DNA of 64,000 nucleotides from Pseudalkalibacillus sp051842935 (GTDB lineage: Bacteria; Bacillota; Bacilli; Bacillales; Fictibacillaceae). Below are positions 16,867-26,087 of the stretch, one piece after another. The notes below the pieces were generated by a model. That model saw only the letters and a list, made by a program, of their open reading frames with translations. It did no database searches and had not been told where the DNA came from. The position numbers and the translations under genes were made by a program. The stretch spans positions 1,488,001 through 1,552,000 of the forward strand of contig NZ_JBPXRR010000001.1 of assembly GCF_051842935.1 (NCBI RefSeq), given 5' to 3'. Every line of letters starts with the position of its first letter. The stretch's first letter is position 1.

Positions 16867-17463
16867 CTATTGAGTCTCGAAACGATCGGTAGTAGATTTA
16901 CGGATCGTTAATAGATAAACGATGAGAATGGAAAGGATGCTCAACCAGAAGGTGAAGTAACCGATTTCCGTATAGTACATATCGAGCACTGAGTAGGTCG
17001 GCATCATGTCGAATAGATAGTCAATCATCTCATTATGGAGGACCCAGATAGTAGCGACAAATATATGCCATCTTTTGATTTGATAAAAAGGAGCATATAA
17101 AATGCCTTGGATCGCCATACCTAAATGAGAAAAGATCAACATGTAATTGACGAAATTCAATGAACCTGTCACTGAACCACCGAGCAAATTCATGATGACA
17201 GCCCATATTCCGTATTTGAACAGAGTGATGGCTGCGAGCGCTTCCATCAGAGGCCAATTCCTCCCTAGTAAAAACGCAATCAGGACAAATACGAAGAACA
17301 GACTGGCAGTTGGACTATCTGGAACGAACGGCAGGAAGTACCACGGTGTACGTTCCAATTGGTCAGCGTACCAGTAGTATCCATAAATTGTTCCTAAAAT
17401 GTTGATGATCAGAAGCATCCAAAGGAATGCACGGTGTCTTAACAACATCAAAATCGTGTGCAT
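16867..17463 (-). CDS. ypjA: YpjA family membrane protein (DUF1405)
   Basis: A 198-residue protein with about six hydrophobic segments and short polar loops, matching the DUF1405 family (B. subtilis YpjA, 185 aa). The C terminus is a short charged tail. Function is unknown. It sits directly downstream of the qcrABC operon, separated by the qcr terminator. AAAGGAG precedes the ATG. Confidence 0.85.
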   Translation of the reverse strand: MHTILMLLRHRAFLWMLLIINILGTIYGYYWYADQLERTPWYFLPFVPDSPTASLFFVFVLIAFLLGRNWPLMEALAAITLFKYGIWAVIMNLLGGSVTGSLNFVNYMLIFSHLGMAIQGILYAPFYQIKRWHIFVATIWVLHNEMIDYLFDMMPTYSVLDMYYTEIGYFTFWLSILSILIVYLLTIRKSTTDRFETQ

Positions 17464-17527
17464 CTTCTATCTCCTTTTTATTAGCGTGAAGTAGATTTTC
17501 GAACTATGTATGATGATTGAACGATGT

Positions 17528-17558
17528 AAAAAGAGACTGACCATATTTGTCAGTCTCT
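17528..17558 (-). terminator. Terminator of qcrABC
   Basis: Stem AGAGACTGAC / GTCAGTCTCT with a 7-nt loop and a T5 tract on the minus strand, 19 bp after the qcrC stop. Confidence 0.9.
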
Positions 17559-17576
17559 CCTTATAAGTATACTTTA

Positions 17577-18335
17577 TTACTTCTCGAGTTCAGCGATGAA
17601 CTCGGAAAGTTGTTGTAATTCCTCGTCAGTACCTTTAAAGATACCTCCTGGCATATTCCCGATACCGTTTTTCGCGATATTTCCAATTTCCTCAGGTGGT
17701 AAGCCAGTTCCAATCAAGGAAGGCCCGCTTCCACCGGATAAATTGTTACCGTGACATCCGATACAGCCCTGTTCTTGATAAACTTTATATCCAGGTGCTG
17801 ATTCATCAATCTCGACTTCAACGATCTTACCTTGTTGCTCAGCTTTCTCCCAATCATGGTTGACGACAGATTCCCAAGTCAAGAAGATGATTGAAATGAG
17901 TGCCAACAACATCATTCCTACTGCTACAGGTCGTTTGTTCGGGCGACGTTCAGGGCCACGATCCAACCATGGAGCTAATAGAAGTGCACCGAATGCCAAT
18001 CCTGGCATGATGACTGTTCCAATCAGTGTGAAATCACCGGCTGCATATTTATACTTCAATAATTGGTATAAGAATAAGAAATACCAGTCAGGTAGTGGAA
18101 TGTAACTTGCATCCGTTGGATCCGCTTTACGCTCAAGCGGGGATTCGTGAACGACCGTCAAAATAAGGTAGCCGATCAAGAATACGGATCCGACCATCCA
18201 TTCTTTTAAAAGGAAGTTTGGCCAGAACGCTTCCGTTTTCCCTGGATACTCGGAGTAATCTTTCGGGATGTTCGGCTTTCGTTCTGCAGGGATACGGGAA
18301 TCCCCTACAAACTTCATACCTTTGCCACGATGCAT
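17577..18335 (-). CDS. qcrC: Menaquinol:cytochrome c reductase, cytochrome b/c subunit QcrC
   Basis: A fused subunit of the bc-type complex: the N-terminal part is the subunit-IV-like membrane segment region and the C-terminal part a cytochrome c domain. Membrane segments are at about 45-63, 102-122 and 137-155. Covalent heme c attaches through C191 and C194, with H195 as ligand (CIGCH). A distal methionine lies in NMPGG. The 252-aa length is near the B. subtilis protein (255). It is the last gene of qcrA-qcrB-qcrC. Confidence 0.96.
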   Translation of the reverse strand: MHRGKGMKFVGDSRIPAERKPNIPKDYSEYPGKTEAFWPNFLLKEWMVGSVFLIGYLILTVVHESPLERKADPTDASYIPLPDWYFLFLYQLLKYKYAAGDFTLIGTVIMPGLAFGALLLAPWLDRGPERRPNKRPVAVGMMLLALISIIFLTWESVVNHDWEKAEQQGKIVEVEIDESAPGYKVYQEQGCIGCHGNNLSGGSGPSLIGTGLPPEEIGNIAKNGIGNMPGGIFKGTDEELQQLSEFIAELEK

Positions 18336-18365
18336 CTTTCTCCCTCCTTTATCCTATCGCATATT

Positions 18366-19040
18366 TTACAGTGGTCCAGAAATTCCTTGCTTTCGAATCA
18401 TGATAAAGTGCGCTCCCATGAGCCCGAGAAGAGCACCAGGCAGGAAGAATACATGGATTGCAAAGAATCTTGTCAACGTCTGTGCACCGATGATCGTTGC
18501 GTCACCCGCTAACAATGTTTTCAATGCTGGTCCGATAACAGGAACCGTTACTGCAATTTCAAGTCCTACTTTTGTTGCAAATAGCGCTTTCATATCCCAA
18601 GGTAATAGGTAACCTGTGAAACCGAGTCCGAGCATGACACCGAAGATCAGAACTCCGACTACCCAGTTCAATTCACGAGGTTTCTTGTATGCACCCTGGA
18701 AGAAAACACGAAGAGTATGTAGAAACATCATTACGATGACCAGACTCGCACCCCAGTGGTGCATTCCGCGAACGATGACACCAAACGCGACTTCATTTTG
18801 TAAGTAATAAACAGATTCATAGGCATTGATAATATCCGGAACATAATACATCGTCAAAAACATTCCAGATAGAATTTGGATGACGGTAATGAAGAACGTC
18901 AATCCACCGAAACAGTACACGAACGCTGAGAAGTGGTGAGCCGGGTTGACGTGCTCAGGTACTTCATGGTCTGCAATATCTCGCCACATAGGCGTAATAT
19001 CAAGACGTTCATCTACCCAGTCATACATTTTTTGTAACAT
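18366..19040 (-). CDS. qcrB: Menaquinol:cytochrome c reductase, cytochrome b subunit QcrB
   Basis: A 224-residue cytochrome b6-type subunit with four membrane helices and heme-ligating histidines, including H94/H95 (GMHHWGAS) and H108 (FLHTLRVFF). C43 in FVYCFGG corresponds to the cysteine that covalently binds heme in the B. subtilis protein. It oxidises menaquinol made by the menG/hepST products encoded at 30-32 kb. It lies between qcrA (15 bp) and qcrC (30 bp) in one operon. Confidence 0.97.
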   Translation of the reverse strand: MLQKMYDWVDERLDITPMWRDIADHEVPEHVNPAHHFSAFVYCFGGLTFFITVIQILSGMFLTMYYVPDIINAYESVYYLQNEVAFGVIVRGMHHWGASLVIVMMFLHTLRVFFQGAYKKPRELNWVVGVLIFGVMLGLGFTGYLLPWDMKALFATKVGLEIAVTVPVIGPALKTLLAGDATIIGAQTLTRFFAIHVFFLPGALLGLMGAHFIMIRKQGISGPL

Positions 19041-19055
19041 CTTTTACGCCCCTTT

Positions 19056-19553
19056 CTACTGTGGTTCTGCTTGACCTAAGTATAGTTTGCCGTCTTTTAC
19101 CTCTTTCTTATAAACATCAAGCGGCGCAAGCGGCGGTGTGCCTGGTACGTTCTCTCCATCTTTCTTATAACGTCCTGCATGACAAGGACAGAAGAACTGG
19201 TTTGGATAAGCAGGGTTTGTCCCCCAGTCTACTGTACAGCCAAGGTGCTTACAGATCGGAGACAATGCTACGATATCACCGTTATCTTCTTTGAACACCC
19301 AAGCAGCTTGTGTGACTTCAGATTCATACCAGCCATCTTTTTGTTTTACTTTGAATGTGAATCTCTGTGGTTCTTTTGTTAGTTTACTCTCTTCGACAAC
19401 AGCTACCATATCTTGACCGGCACCTTCTTTTAAGACAGGGTCGATCGCAAATCGTACCATCGGTAAGAGCATGCCTGCAGCCATGAATCCACCGACACCC
19501 GTTAAGGTATAGTTCAAAAATTGTCGTCTGGAGACTTCATCTTTATTGGCCAT
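19056..19553 (-). CDS. qcrA: Menaquinol:cytochrome c reductase, Rieske iron-sulfur subunit QcrA
   Basis: A 165-residue Rieske protein carrying a [2Fe-2S] cluster on the outer face of the membrane. Ligands are C101 and H103 (CKHLGC) and C122 and H125 (CPCH). C106 and C124 form the usual disulfide. The N terminus SRRQFLNYTLTGVGGFMAAG is a twin-arginine-type signal anchor. It is the first gene of the qcr operon, behind a GGGGGG-type ribosome site. Confidence 0.97.
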   Translation of the reverse strand: MANKDEVSRRQFLNYTLTGVGGFMAAGMLLPMVRFAIDPVLKEGAGQDMVAVVEESKLTKEPQRFTFKVKQKDGWYESEVTQAAWVFKEDNGDIVALSPICKHLGCTVDWGTNPAYPNQFFCPCHAGRYKKDGENVPGTPPLAPLDVYKKEVKDGKLYLGQAEPQ

Positions 19554-19695
19554 TGGTTTCCCCCCTTACGCAGTAGACTAAGTCCAACCGGACATTTTCT
19601 CATATTACACATATATTACTAGGACATTAACATGATAGCGTAACTTACAAACATCGTCAATAATATCATTGTCCAATTCAACCAATCTATTCGTT

Positions 19696-20160
19696 CTAGA
19701 AAGTGTTTTGCCACTTTTTTGTGACAATTTGTAGAATATGCTTGACTTGTTCAGAAACAATCTCCCTTTGATAGTCTTCATCCATATGTTCAAGTGGGAC
19801 CGGCGGAATGTTGATAATTTGTTCCTGACGATCTGAATCTGCACCGCTCCACTTTGCATCCGAAGTGATGAAAACCGTAAAGGGCATGTCCCCTTGACGA
19901 AGTTCATCTGATAAAGAACTGATCCGATTTAGAACATCTTCCTCTTTTTCGCTTTCCAAATATGTAACTGGCGGAAATAAGACGACACGGCCTTTCAGTT
20001 GACGCTCCAACTCATCTGAGATCAGTTGCGGGAACTCTCCTTTCAGAACCACTTGTTTCTTTTGAGATCCCCAGGAAACCGGAATGAGAGGAATGATCGC
20101 AGTATCGACATACTCGGCTGCCTGATGATATAAATCTATATCCTTCGTTCTCCATTTCAT
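19696..20160 (-). CDS. ypiF: YpiF family protein (DUF2487)
   Basis: A 154-residue soluble protein starting MKWRTKDIDLYHQAAEYVDT. The start at 20160 is chosen because a promoter lies only about 25 nt upstream and B. subtilis YpiF (about 147 aa) begins at the same point. A longer in-frame reading to 20223 would cover that promoter. The sequence is an alpha/beta domain with no recognised catalytic motif. Function is unknown. Its place next to qcrA is conserved in Bacillus. Confidence 0.82.
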   Translation of the reverse strand: MKWRTKDIDLYHQAAEYVDTAIIPLIPVSWGSQKKQVVLKGEFPQLISDELERQLKGRVVLFPPVTYLESEKEEDVLNRISSLSDELRQGDMPFTVFITSDAKWSGADSDRQEQIINIPPVPLEHMDEDYQREIVSEQVKHILQIVTKKWQNTF

Positions 20161-20185
20161 TCTATCGTTCACATCCAATCCATTC

Positions 20186-20214
20186 AATCTAATCCAAAGT
20201 GTATCACTTGTCAG
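20186..20214 (-). promoter_or_regulatory. Possible sigma-A promoter of ypiF
   Basis: CTGACA (20214-20209), a 17-nt spacer and TAGATT (20191-20186) on the minus strand, just upstream of the chosen ypiF start. Confidence 0.45.
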
Positions 20215-20261
20215 GATGTTCATAAAGCTATATCTCTCAAATGATTTTTCGAAGCATACAA

Positions 20262-20317
20262 AAATGTCTGCCGGTCTCAGCCATCACCTTTGTGACGATT
20301 GAAACGGACAGACATTT
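20262..20317 (-). terminator. Possible terminator of ypiB
   Basis: An imperfect long stem (AAATGTCTGCCG with CGGACAGACATTT, one bulge) around a 31-nt loop, followed on the minus strand by TTTTTG. The large loop makes it a weaker call. Confidence 0.45.
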
Positions 20318-20370
20318 CATCAACTTTCCTGACCAAATAGACGTATATATAAGAATCTTTGTCATTTCAT

Positions 20371-20907
20371 TCAAAGTTTATTGTATTCTTTGCTCAACCG
20401 TTCGAAGCTTTCAAAATCCTTACGGTCCAGCGCTTCATCGATCTGAGTTTGAAGTGACTTTTTTCTGAAATGACTGAACGATTGATCCAGGATCATCTCA
20501 GCCCACAAGCCATACTTCTTATCAGGTACCATGTTCTCTGGAATGTGAGGATTTTCTTCTAGAACGGCTGCATATTGCGGTGTACGGTAAGCACCTTTGA
20601 ACTTCAATTCGATGTAGACGTCTTCGTCCTGATTCAGACGGATATCGTGAAACGATTTTTCAGCATCCGTCGTCAATATATTTTGCTTATAGAATCTGAA
20701 AGGTACACCATCTACACAATTGGTAGACATGATGATTGCCTTTGGACAGTATTCTGCATTTTCAACAAAATGAACGTTTTCCATCAACGCCTCATCACTT
20801 ACCAAATAGTTGAGCAACCATACACATTCGCGTTTTTTTAGTTGGTAGTGGTTCAAGAACCATTTAAGAAAATCTTTTTTCTCTAAGACTGTTACGGTGC
20901 TGCCCAT
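20371..20907 (-). CDS. ypiB: YpiB family protein with IDEAL domain (UPF0302)
   Basis: A 178-residue soluble protein from the ATG at 20907, which follows GGAGGG. The longer reading to 20928 has no ribosome site. The main UPF0302 domain is followed at the C terminus by an IDEAL motif (LQTQIDEALDRKDFESF), a short segment shared by several Bacillus proteins. B. subtilis YpiB has 179 aa. Function is unknown. It is encoded between ypiA and ypiF as in B. subtilis. Confidence 0.88.
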   Translation of the reverse strand: MGSTVTVLEKKDFLKWFLNHYQLKKRECVWLLNYLVSDEALMENVHFVENAEYCPKAIIMSTNCVDGVPFRFYKQNILTTDAEKSFHDIRLNQDEDVYIELKFKGAYRTPQYAAVLEENPHIPENMVPDKKYGLWAEMILDQSFSHFRKKSLQTQIDEALDRKDFESFERLSKEYNKL

Positions 20908-21080
20908 TGCAATCCCTCCATCATTCACGTGTCGTTCGAGATCTTACAATATCCTACAGCCATATAATAATCCAAAGCTGGTTGATAATTACTTACTATG
21001 TTCGATATGCCATCATCCAATTCCTTCTTAATCGGAAATTTTTTAGGGTCGTTGACCGATGTCTGTAACGAACGGAAGCA

Positions 21081-22343
21081 TTATCTTTCCTCAAGCCTTA
21101 CAATCTCTTCTTCAAGATGCAGACGTTCAGGGTCACGATCTAACGCTTTTTGCAACAGTTGCTTCGCTTTGTCCCTTTGCCCGATCTCAATCAAATACCA
21201 TCCAAAGTCCTCAAGAAATTCTGCTTGGTCCTCTAGTTCATTATATGCGTTTTCGTAACGTTTTAATGCGCCTTCATCTTCCTCAAGCTCCCTATAGGCC
21301 ATCGCTGTCTTCCAATGTGCATCCGGAGAAAGGTCACCATATCTTTCAGCTTCAGTAGCTAGATCGATTACGTATTCGTATTGTTCATTAGCAATATACT
21401 GATCCATCAACAAGGAGGTGGCTTTCATATTGGCTGGATCCAGGCTTAAAGCGTGTTTCAGGAGCTCAATCCCTTTTTCTTCATCTTTCAACCGTAGTGC
21501 AAGCTGCCCTGCCTGTAGATACAGCTCTTCATTGAATTCATCCAGACGCATTCCCTCTAGATAGATATCCATCGCTTCCTGAAGAGCGCCCTCTTCTTCA
21601 TACGCATGTGCAAGAATCGGGTACAACGTTGTATATTGTGGATCAAGCTCTTTCAAATGATTCAATGCTTGAATCGTTTTTTGATTTTCGCCAATCCGAT
21701 CCGCTGTCAAAGCAAAACCGAACCAGTCATCTGGGTTGGAATCATCCTTCAATCCATTTTCATAATGAGTGAGCGCTTCTTCAAATTTACCTGAGCCACT
21801 TAAAGCCTCTGCTAATCGTAATGATGTAGAAGTGTGATTGAAGGTATCATATCCGGACTTGAGCAATTCCTCATAGTAAAGGATGCTTCGGTTGAAATTC
21901 CCTTGATGGAGGTAAAACTCTCCTAAGCCAAAGGTGATCACAGGTTCATTCGGAGCTTCACGCTTGGCAGTCAGGAGCTTCTGTTCTGCGACCTCGATCA
22001 GTCCTTGTCGTTCATAGAGGTCCGCTGAAAGAAGTAGGGCTTCGAGGTACTGCTCTGCTCCAGGCTCTACAGAAGCAAGAAGGTGTAACGCCTCTTCTTC
22101 CCGTTCCATTTCCATGTAAAGTTCAGCTCCGAATAACTTCAGTTCATCAACATCCGGGTGGAATGCCATGAGTTCTTCCGTAACATCGATCGCTTCCTCA
22201 ATGAAACCAAGTTCGTTGTATATTTGAGCGATTTCAAGCAATGTATCATGATCGCTTGATTCTCGCAGGTCCTTTAATAATTTCAGACCTTCTTCTATTT
22301 CTCCACGGTCGATTTTCTCAATTGCATTTTCCACACTCGACAT
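21081..22343 (-). CDS. ypiA: TPR repeat protein YpiA
   Basis: A 420-residue, strongly acidic, all-helical protein built of about ten tetratricopeptide repeats (recurring patterns such as LGFIEEAIDVTEELMAFHP and LAHAYEEEGALQEAMDIY). It probably acts as a protein-protein interaction scaffold; partners are unknown. Length matches B. subtilis YpiA (423 aa). It starts 19 bp after the upstream 303-aa gene, so the two are likely co-transcribed. Confidence 0.9.
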   Translation of the reverse strand: MSSVENAIEKIDRGEIEEGLKLLKDLRESSDHDTLLEIAQIYNELGFIEEAIDVTEELMAFHPDVDELKLFGAELYMEMEREEEALHLLASVEPGAEQYLEALLLSADLYERQGLIEVAEQKLLTAKREAPNEPVITFGLGEFYLHQGNFNRSILYYEELLKSGYDTFNHTSTSLRLAEALSGSGKFEEALTHYENGLKDDSNPDDWFGFALTADRIGENQKTIQALNHLKELDPQYTTLYPILAHAYEEEGALQEAMDIYLEGMRLDEFNEELYLQAGQLALRLKDEEKGIELLKHALSLDPANMKATSLLMDQYIANEQYEYVIDLATEAERYGDLSPDAHWKTAMAYRELEEDEGALKRYENAYNELEDQAEFLEDFGWYLIEIGQRDKAKQLLQKALDRDPERLHLEEEIVRLEER

Positions 22344-22362
22344 TGATGTACATCCTTTCTTC

Positions 22363-23274
22363 CTATAACAAATCGTTGGACATCACTCGAAAGATACCGG
22401 GACGGATGATCCGCATTTCTTTCCCATTCCCTTGTTTCAATCGAATGTCATCTTTAACTTTGATTATGTTTCCGTTTTGTACGACGATCACTGGATTTTT
22501 ACCTTTATCATACTCGACTCTCTCTTCCCCATCAACCGATACGTTTCGCTCGTAGACGAGATAATCGACATCGCACCCAGTCACCCAGGATCCTTTTTTA
22601 GGATAGAGACCGAGGCATTGCAATTGATGCTTGTTCAATCGATGCTGGTCGTGATTCGGAAAGTCGTCGATCGTAACGATCGATTTTTCTTTACAGATTC
22701 GTGCCCATTTTTCCTTCAATTGCATCAAACGTTTTTCATGCAACGGAATTTGAGACCAATCAGCAATGATGGGAACCGTATATGGGAAATTCACATTACG
22801 GACCCATTCCCAGATGACGGTATCCAAATCCTCTTCTTGTTCGACCATGGCGTTGATGAATGGGATTTTCGCTTTTTGACAAGTACGGATCAAAGCCGGG
22901 GATATCCTGTTCATCGGTAATTCGACCCCGATTGCGTAATCGAACGGCAGTGCATTCAATTTTGTGCGGGTTTCAGATATCCGTTGTTCGAACTCTTTTG
23001 GGTATGTGAGAGATAAAGCCGTTACGACAGATGTGCACCCCATCCTGACCAATTGCTCACAATGATCCTTCAACGATACATCATCCATGCCATTTAATGA
23101 AAAGTCTCGGAATACATAACCGGGGATGACGTCAAAACCAGCCGAGTTGACTGTGAAACACTTCATCCGTAATGGCCGTTCTGAAACATATCGAACGACA
23201 TTATCTTTGACATACACATGCTTTTGCTTTGGATTCCGGTCTGTGGTCCAAACATTCTCTAATATATATTCCAT
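22363..23274 (-). CDS. Unrecognised protein, possibly a degenerate amidohydrolase
   Basis: A 303-residue soluble protein. I do not recognise a close family. The opening beta-strand region (residues 3-30) followed by FDVIPGYVFRDFSLNG (47-62) is laid out like the start of an amidohydrolase such as NagA or dihydroorotase, where VIPGxIDxHxHG would carry two zinc-binding histidines. Here those histidines are absent. The SVVTAL stretch at 82-87 and the C-terminal PVIVVQNGNIIKV strand pair also fit that fold. Catalysis is therefore doubtful. The gene lies between aroA (with its terminator) and ypiA, a slot without this gene in B. subtilis. Alternative: an unrelated TIM-barrel-like protein. Confidence 0.5.
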   Translation of the reverse strand: MEYILENVWTTDRNPKQKHVYVKDNVVRYVSERPLRMKCFTVNSAGFDVIPGYVFRDFSLNGMDDVSLKDHCEQLVRMGCTSVVTALSLTYPKEFEQRISETRTKLNALPFDYAIGVELPMNRISPALIRTCQKAKIPFINAMVEQEEDLDTVIWEWVRNVNFPYTVPIIADWSQIPLHEKRLMQLKEKWARICKEKSIVTIDDFPNHDQHRLNKHQLQCLGLYPKKGSWVTGCDVDYLVYERNVSVDGEERVEYDKGKNPVIVVQNGNIIKVKDDIRLKQGNGKEMRIIRPGIFRVMSNDLL

Positions 23275-23410
23275 TGACCTGTCCCCCTCATAGAAACACT
23301 GGTGTTATAGACAGGCTATGAATCAAAGAGAATTTTCAGAACAATTGGTTGGACAACCCGAATCATTTTTTGTGCATAGTATAATTCCCGATTTCTTTTG
23401 ATCCATGAAC

Positions 23411-23455
23411 AAAAAAAGACCCCGCCAACGATGTAGTAAATACATGTCGTCCGGG
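23411..23455 (-). terminator. Terminator of the cheR-aroFB-hisC-aroA operon
   Basis: A composite stem with an outer CCCG/CGGGG and an inner ACGA-TGTA/TACAT-GTCGT, followed on the minus strand by seven T residues. It lies about 110 bp beyond the aroA stop. The remaining 293-bp gap to the next gene shows no other feature. Confidence 0.75.
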
Positions 23456-23567
23456 ATCAATTGTCCATAATGTATATGGATAGGAGTGGAGAGAAACCAT
23501 ACTACAATTATTATAACAAGCTCGTATAAAAAATCAATATATTTTTAGAAAATTTATATAATTGTTT

Positions 23568-24857
23568 TTATTCTGATAAAGACTCCAGATCATTTAAGAA
23601 ATTCGGGTACGAAACGCCGATAGCTGATACGTCACGGACCGTTACAGGGCTTTCACTGATACAAGAAGCGATTGCCAGCATCATCCCGATCCGATGATCG
23701 CCGAGACTGTCTGCGTTACCACCTTTCACCTTTTGTTTACCATGGATGATCATTCCGTCTTCTGTCGGCTCGATGTCTATTCCAATGTTCTTCAATTGGT
23801 CTGTAATTGCTGCAATCCGATCGGTTTCTTTATATCGGAGCTCAGAGGCGTCTTTAATGGTTGTGATCCCTTCTGCCTGGCTAGCCAGAAGGGCGATGAC
23901 AGGAATTTCATCAATCAGCCTTGGAATGATTTCGCCATTTATTTCTGTGCCTCGCAATTTAGAGTATGACACGTCAATATCTCCGATTGGCTCTTCGTTG
24001 ATTGTCTGTTCGTTTGATATGGAATAGGTAGCTCCCATTTTCTCGAGAACATCCATGATCCCTGTTCGGGTCGGATTCAATCCGACTTTCTCCAAACGGA
24101 TCGAACTGCCTGGAGTTATTGCTGCAGCAACCATGAAAAATGCAGCTGATGAAATGTCGGAGGGGACCTGAACATCGGTACCCTTTAATTTCTGCCCGCC
24201 TTTGATTTGTACGGACGTGCCTTCCCGCATCACTTCTACCCCGAATGATTTCAACATTCGTTCAGTATGGTCTCTGGACACATATGGTTCCTTTACCGTT
24301 GTCGTCCCTTCGCTATTTAATCCGCAAAGTAACAAAGCCGATTTTACCTGGGCACTTGCAATCGGGCTTTCATACCGAATACCTCTCGTTTTCCCACCTT
24401 TAATGGAAATCGGGGCAAGACGCCCATCTTCTCGTCCATGAATATCGGCACCCATTTGCCGAAGTGGATCCACAACCCTGCTCATCGGACGCCTATGAAT
24501 GGAATCGTCCCCGACCAAGACCGAATAAATCGGTGCACCTGCCAAAATACCGGTCATCAATCGAATCGTCGTACCTGAATTGCCCACATCCAATACGTGT
24601 TCAGGCTCTTTCAACCCTCCACGACCGACTCCTACAATGTGTAACTCTGAACCGAGCTGTTCTATCTGAACACCAAGCTGTTTCATACATCGCATCGTAC
24701 TTCGGCAATCAGCACTGTCTAGAAAATCCCGGACGATCGTTTTTCCTTCTGCCATCCCTCCGAACATGATGGATCGATGCGTTACAGACTTATCTCCCGG
24801 GACCTTTAAAGTACCTTGCAAGCCTTTTTCTCTTTTCGCTAAAGTATGTTCCTCCAT
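23568..24857 (-). CDS. aroA: 3-phosphoshikimate 1-carboxyvinyltransferase (EPSP synthase, class II motifs)
   Basis: Joins PEP and shikimate-3-phosphate (called aroE in B. subtilis). It is 429 aa from the ATG at 24857, which lies 9 nt after AAGGAGAG; a GTG three codons earlier sits against the ribosome site. All four motifs used to define class II, generally glyphosate-insensitive, enzymes are visible: GDKS (21-24), SAQVK, RDHTE and NPTR. LGDHRIGMM is the conserved C-terminal loop. It is the last gene of the aromatic operon. tyrA, which in B. subtilis lies between hisC and this gene, is absent. Confidence 0.95.
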   Translation of the reverse strand: MEEHTLAKREKGLQGTLKVPGDKSVTHRSIMFGGMAEGKTIVRDFLDSADCRSTMRCMKQLGVQIEQLGSELHIVGVGRGGLKEPEHVLDVGNSGTTIRLMTGILAGAPIYSVLVGDDSIHRRPMSRVVDPLRQMGADIHGREDGRLAPISIKGGKTRGIRYESPIASAQVKSALLLCGLNSEGTTTVKEPYVSRDHTERMLKSFGVEVMREGTSVQIKGGQKLKGTDVQVPSDISSAAFFMVAAAITPGSSIRLEKVGLNPTRTGIMDVLEKMGATYSISNEQTINEEPIGDIDVSYSKLRGTEINGEIIPRLIDEIPVIALLASQAEGITTIKDASELRYKETDRIAAITDQLKNIGIDIEPTEDGMIIHGKQKVKGGNADSLGDHRIGMMLAIASCISESPVTVRDVSAIGVSYPNFLNDLESLSE

Positions 24858-24921
24858 TGAAAACACCTCTCCTTATTGAAAGAGGTGACTCGGTTATCGA
24901 GTCACCCTACTCATATGATCA

Positions 24922-26052
24922 TCAATCGATGATGGTCGTCTCTCGATCAGAATCGATCCCTATTTCCTCCAACCATTCAGACAGACATTGGATGATACCT
25001 TCATTTTGCTCCTTGCTTCCGACTGTGATCCTCACACATGTCGGGAAGCCTAATGCGTTCCCTGACCGAACGATATATCCTTTCCTCAACAAGAAATCGA
25101 ACACTTCGTCCCCTTGTAGAGTTTTGAAGTCAATCAGAATGAAGTTCGCTTGTGAAGGGTAATAATACAAGTGATACTTTGCACAAAATGCTTCGTACAA
25201 GACCATGCCTTCACGATTTTTCCTCCTGCATGATTCGATGAATTCCAAGTGCTCCAACGCAGTGATTGCTGCCCTTTGCGAGACTCTAGAAGTGTTGAAT
25301 GGTTCTCGTACTGGATCTACCACTTTCATGAGATCCTCATGAGCGATGCCATATCCAATACGTAAAGACGCCAATCCGAATGCTTTGGAGAAAGTTCTGG
25401 TGACAACCAAATTCGGGTACTGACGTTGAAGCGCGATCGTATCCGGGTAATCGTCTGCCACGACGTATTCTTTATATGCTTCATCAACAGCTACAATGAT
25501 GTGATCAGGCACCTTTTTCATAAAAGTAATGAGTTCTTCGTCTGTAATATAGGACCCGGTAGGATTATTGGGTGTACACAACCAGATGATCCGGGTATTT
25601 TCATCGATTGCATGGAGCATCTTCTCCAAGTCATGCTTCCCATTTTCCATCAAGGGCACTTCAATGATTTCGGCACCTTCAATGACAGAGTTGTGTTTAT
25701 ACTGAGGGAAAGTCGGTGTCGCCATGATCGTATTGGTCTCAGGAGTAAGATACGTCCTGCAGAACATTTCAATCACTTCATCCGAGCCATTGCCGAATAG
25801 GATCTGCTCAGGCTTCACTTGTAAATGTTGTGCGAGCTTCATCCGAATATCAGCTGCATAACCGTCCGGATAGATTGAAACCCGGTCCAGTTCATCCATG
25901 ACTGCTTCCTTCACAGCTGGTGCACATCCGAATGGATTTTCATTCGACGCAAGCTTCGTGACCGTCGTCAGACCGAGCTCGCGCTTCACTTCTTCGATCG
26001 GTTTTCCTGGCTTGTATGCTTTCAAAGATAAAACTTGATCTTTCGCCTTCAT
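24922..26052 (-). CDS. hisC: Histidinol-phosphate aminotransferase HisC
   Basis: PLP aminotransferase of histidine synthesis. In B. subtilis the enzyme also transaminates prephenate/aromatic keto acids, which explains its place among aro genes. 376 aa. The Schiff-base lysine is in TRTFSKAFGLASLRIGYG. TPNNPTGSY is the PLP asparagine loop. The ribosome site GAGGTG precedes the ATG. It lies 35 bp after aroB and 64 bp before aroA, so it belongs to the same operon. Confidence 0.95.
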   Translation of the reverse strand: MKAKDQVLSLKAYKPGKPIEEVKRELGLTTVTKLASNENPFGCAPAVKEAVMDELDRVSIYPDGYAADIRMKLAQHLQVKPEQILFGNGSDEVIEMFCRTYLTPETNTIMATPTFPQYKHNSVIEGAEIIEVPLMENGKHDLEKMLHAIDENTRIIWLCTPNNPTGSYITDEELITFMKKVPDHIIVAVDEAYKEYVVADDYPDTIALQRQYPNLVVTRTFSKAFGLASLRIGYGIAHEDLMKVVDPVREPFNTSRVSQRAAITALEHLEFIESCRRKNREGMVLYEAFCAKYHLYYYPSQANFILIDFKTLQGDEVFDFLLRKGYIVRSGNALGFPTCVRITVGSKEQNEGIIQCLSEWLEEIGIDSDRETTIID

Positions 26053-26087
26053 ATATACACCTCTTCTTTATGGGATATCTTCAGTTT

